The notes beneath the pieces were generated by a model. The model saw only the letters and a list, made by a program, of their open reading frames with translations, made no database searches and had not been told where the DNA came from. DNA of 32,033 nt from Flavobacteriaceae bacterium. Lineage in GTDB: Bacteria; Bacteroidota; Bacteroidia; Flavobacteriales; Flavobacteriaceae. Shown one piece after another: positions 29,653 through 32,033 of the stretch; within the stretch, counting starts at the first letter, position 1, and each line of letters opens with the position of its first letter. Both the position numbers and the translations under genes were made by a program. The stretch lies in contig JABAZK010000134.1 of the NCBI GenBank assembly GCA_018608485.1, positions 1-32,033 of the forward strand, read 5' to 3'.

Positions 29653-30519
29653 ATGATATACCTCATATTATCAAATTTTTTTTATGCTTTGAACAATCTT
29701 TTATGGAAAAGAGCATTGTCTAAATTTAATCTATGGCATATCATCTCTTCGAGATCTTTGTTGACAAGTATTGTCGGTTTTATTGTTATAATTACCTTTT
29801 ATTCAGATGTCATTAATACTATAGACTTCCCTCTTTTTCTTAATATTTTCATCGCTTCAGTTTTTGGATCTTTAGGGTTGATTTGTATGATTCATGCTCT
29901 CAAAAAAGGAAGCTTATCGCAATTAGCTCTCTTTAATTTGATTATAGTTTTTCTTATTGGTTCTTTCTTGTTTTTTTTTGAAGGTTTACACTTTGAAAAT
30001 TACAGGGTTGCCTCATTATTAATAATTAGTGGATTTGTATTATACATATATCAAATTAAAAAAAAGAATACCCAACAAATGTCTTTACATCAGCTATTGC
30101 TGTTTTCTCTTATGTCAATTTTTTTCGCAGGTTCAATTGTTATGCATTGGTATGGTTTAAATAAAGATATTCCAGTAATTTTTTCATTATCTATTCAAGA
30201 AGCGGTGGTTTTTTTATCTTCAATAACTATTGTAATTATTAGCCCGTCTTTCTCTCTGGTGAAATTGCGCTATGAGTTAAAAAAAATATCAACTACTGTT
30301 ATTTTGATGGCTACTGTAATATTTGCAGCAATATGGACAGGTTTCTCAGGATTAAAGTTTACAGATCCGTTAATTTCCTCACTTATTAGTCTTTTAACCC
30401 CTATTTTAACAATACTATTTGGTGTTATTTTTTACAAGGATAAATGGAATTATTTAACGATATTATACTTTTTGCTTATTTCTTCAGGAATCTATTTGAT
30501 AAATTTAGAGATACCATAG
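29653..30519 (+). CDS. EamA/DMT-family transporter
   Basis: 288 aa, about 10 hydrophobic segments; MIYLILSNFFYALNNLLWKRALSKF, FGSLGLICMIHALKKGSLSQLALFNL, DPLISSLISLLTPILTILFGVIFYKDKW. Confidence 0.82.
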   Translation: MIYLILSNFFYALNNLLWKRALSKFNLWHIISSRSLLTSIVGFIVIITFYSDVINTIDFPLFLNIFIASVFGSLGLICMIHALKKGSLSQLALFNLIIVFLIGSFLFFFEGLHFENYRVASLLIISGFVLYIYQIKKKNTQQMSLHQLLLFSLMSIFFAGSIVMHWYGLNKDIPVIFSLSIQEAVVFLSSITIVIISPSFSLVKLRYELKKISTTVILMATVIFAAIWTGFSGLKFTDPLISSLISLLTPILTILFGVIFYKDKWNYLTILYFLLISSGIYLINLEIP

Positions 30520-30533
30520 AGCAATCAGAAAGG

Positions 30534-31817
30534 TTATTTTTTTGAGAATAGTTTTACTATAAAAAACATCAAACTTAAAATAATTAAAACCCCTATAAAC
30601 ACAAATATTTTTTCTTGAGATAATTTGGATAAAAGCCAAACAATAATGGCAGATGATGTTATTGGGATTAAATAGCTCCCAGGAACCTTAAATCCAGCAT
30701 TTTTTTTATTTAACTTGGAAGTCTTTAACTTTACTGTTGCCAAAGATATACCTAGATAAATAAGCAGTGTTGAAGCACTTGAAATAATTGCTAACTCCTT
30801 AAATCCTCCAACTAAAGAAAAACCAAAACCTAAGCAGATATATACTATAATAGCTATATAAGGTGTTGTATATTTTTTATGAATCTTACCTAAACTTTTT
30901 AGCGGGATTACATTTTTTGATGTTGCTGCAAAAATTACTCTTGGCATGCTAAGAATTTTGCTACTTATACTTCCTACCATAGAAACTGCAGCTCCAAATG
31001 TAATGACAGTAAAACCAATTGGTCCAAAGACAACATTTGCAACTTCAGCTAATGGGTTTTTATCATAATTAGTAAGCGTATTCCCTAGAACACCTTGTGA
31101 AATAAGTTGAATTAAAATATAAATAATAAGGATGGTGACAATGCTTAACGCAATGGCTTTAGGAATTGTTTTGTTCGGACTTTTAACTTCTCCACTTAAA
31201 GATAGTCCTTTTTCCGCACCAACAAATGCAAAGAATAAAATTAAAGACATTTCACCAATTTCAGTTGCAGAGGGGGTATTTTCCCAATAAAGATTTGAAA
31301 CACTAACTTCCGAAAAACCAAAAATGATGATTAAGAATAAAGGAGCTAATTTCAGCAGCGTAATAACTTTCACAAACCCAACTCCTTTTTTTAAACCAAC
31401 AATATTAATAAAACCAAAACCAAAAAAAAGTAGAATAAAAAAAAGAGACTGTGTCCAAAACTCATTAAATATTGGTAAAAATGTACTTAAAATATCCACG
31501 ATAGCATTCGCAACAGCAGCATCACCAGTAAATGAGGCTACAACTATTAGTATGGCGGTAAGAAACCCTGGATAATTACCAAAAGATGATTGTATATAGG
31601 TGTAGCTACCCCCATCTTCTGTAAAAACACTTCCTAGTTCAGCAAAGCATGCCATTACTAATATCATTACAAAGCCGCAAAATAAGTAGGCAATGATACT
31701 TGCTGCACCAAGACTAGCAGCAATTACTGCTGGTAATACAAAGATTCCACCTCCTATAATAATATTTACAATATTAGCACTAAGTCCAAAAACTCCGACC
31801 TCTCTTTGTAATTTCAT
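30534..31817 (-). CDS. APC-superfamily amino acid permease
   Basis: 427 aa; MKLQREVGVFGLSANIVNIIIGGGIFVLPAVIAASLGAASIIAYLFCGFVMILVMACFAELGSVFTEDGGSYTYIQSSFGNYPGFL. Confidence 0.9.
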   Translation of the reverse strand: MKLQREVGVFGLSANIVNIIIGGGIFVLPAVIAASLGAASIIAYLFCGFVMILVMACFAELGSVFTEDGGSYTYIQSSFGNYPGFLTAILIVVASFTGDAAVANAIVDILSTFLPIFNEFWTQSLFFILLFFGFGFINIVGLKKGVGFVKVITLLKLAPLFLIIIFGFSEVSVSNLYWENTPSATEIGEMSLILFFAFVGAEKGLSLSGEVKSPNKTIPKAIALSIVTILIIYILIQLISQGVLGNTLTNYDKNPLAEVANVVFGPIGFTVITFGAAVSMVGSISSKILSMPRVIFAATSKNVIPLKSLGKIHKKYTTPYIAIIVYICLGFGFSLVGGFKELAIISSASTLLIYLGISLATVKLKTSKLNKKNAGFKVPGSYLIPITSSAIIVWLLSKLSQEKIFVFIGVLIILSLMFFIVKLFSKK

Positions 31818-32033
31818 ACTCTACATTACTTATATTAAAAACAATTCACAAATTACACCTTTAAAATTAATAGCCATCTAAATTTTTTTTTTAGTTAAGA
31901 TATAGTCATCAAAAAAACAGCTATAAAAAAAGTGAAAAAGTCCATGTTATTAATCATCTATACAATCTGATTATTTTTTTGTTCTATTCATTAAATCTTA
32001 TATCTCACACGAGATTTTTGTTTATATTTTAAC

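Noticed and set aside
32000-32016. Small hairpin ATCTC-ACAC-GAGAT followed by T5 near the right edge
   Set aside because: Only a 5-bp stem and the flanking gene context is outside the window; insufficient support for a terminator call.

Overview
The window is AT-rich chromosomal DNA of Bacteroidota type, most likely Flavobacteriaceae. This is inferred from gene families, TAnnTTTG-like promoters and sparse Shine-Dalgarno sequences. From left to right it contains: the 5' part of secD/secDF (-, cut by the left edge), fhs (+), mdh (-), gyrB (-), asnB (-), a complete tryptophan operon (+), and an FKBP-type PPIase, amidohydrolase, DoxX and M28 peptidase block (-). These are followed by a beta-barrel outer-membrane protein plus a ~1000-aa TPR protein (-), an FtsE-like ATPase (+), two glycosyltransferases (-), a regulator-like protein (-), an EamA transporter (+) and an APC-type amino acid permease (-). 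The trp operon holds the two strongest signals. First, upstream of trpE there is an unannotated 14-codon leader peptide, MKRQQNTWWWNSFI* (8864-8908), with three tandem Trp codons. It is followed by a strong intrinsic terminator (8944-8974) and preceded by a TTG-N20-TAAATTTG promoter so close that the leader mRNA would be nearly leaderless. This fits ribosome-mediated trp attenuation in a lineage that rarely uses Shine-Dalgarno initiation. Second, a 258-aa DUF3050-like (heme-oxygenase-like fold) protein is inserted between trpB and trpA, overlapping the trpB stop by 1 nt and lying 2 nt before trpA. It retains Glu/His/Asp clusters that could bind metal. This makes it a candidate tryptophan- or indole-linked oxidase or accessory protein of unknown function. 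No CRISPR array, rRNA, tRNA, transposase or phage gene was recognised.
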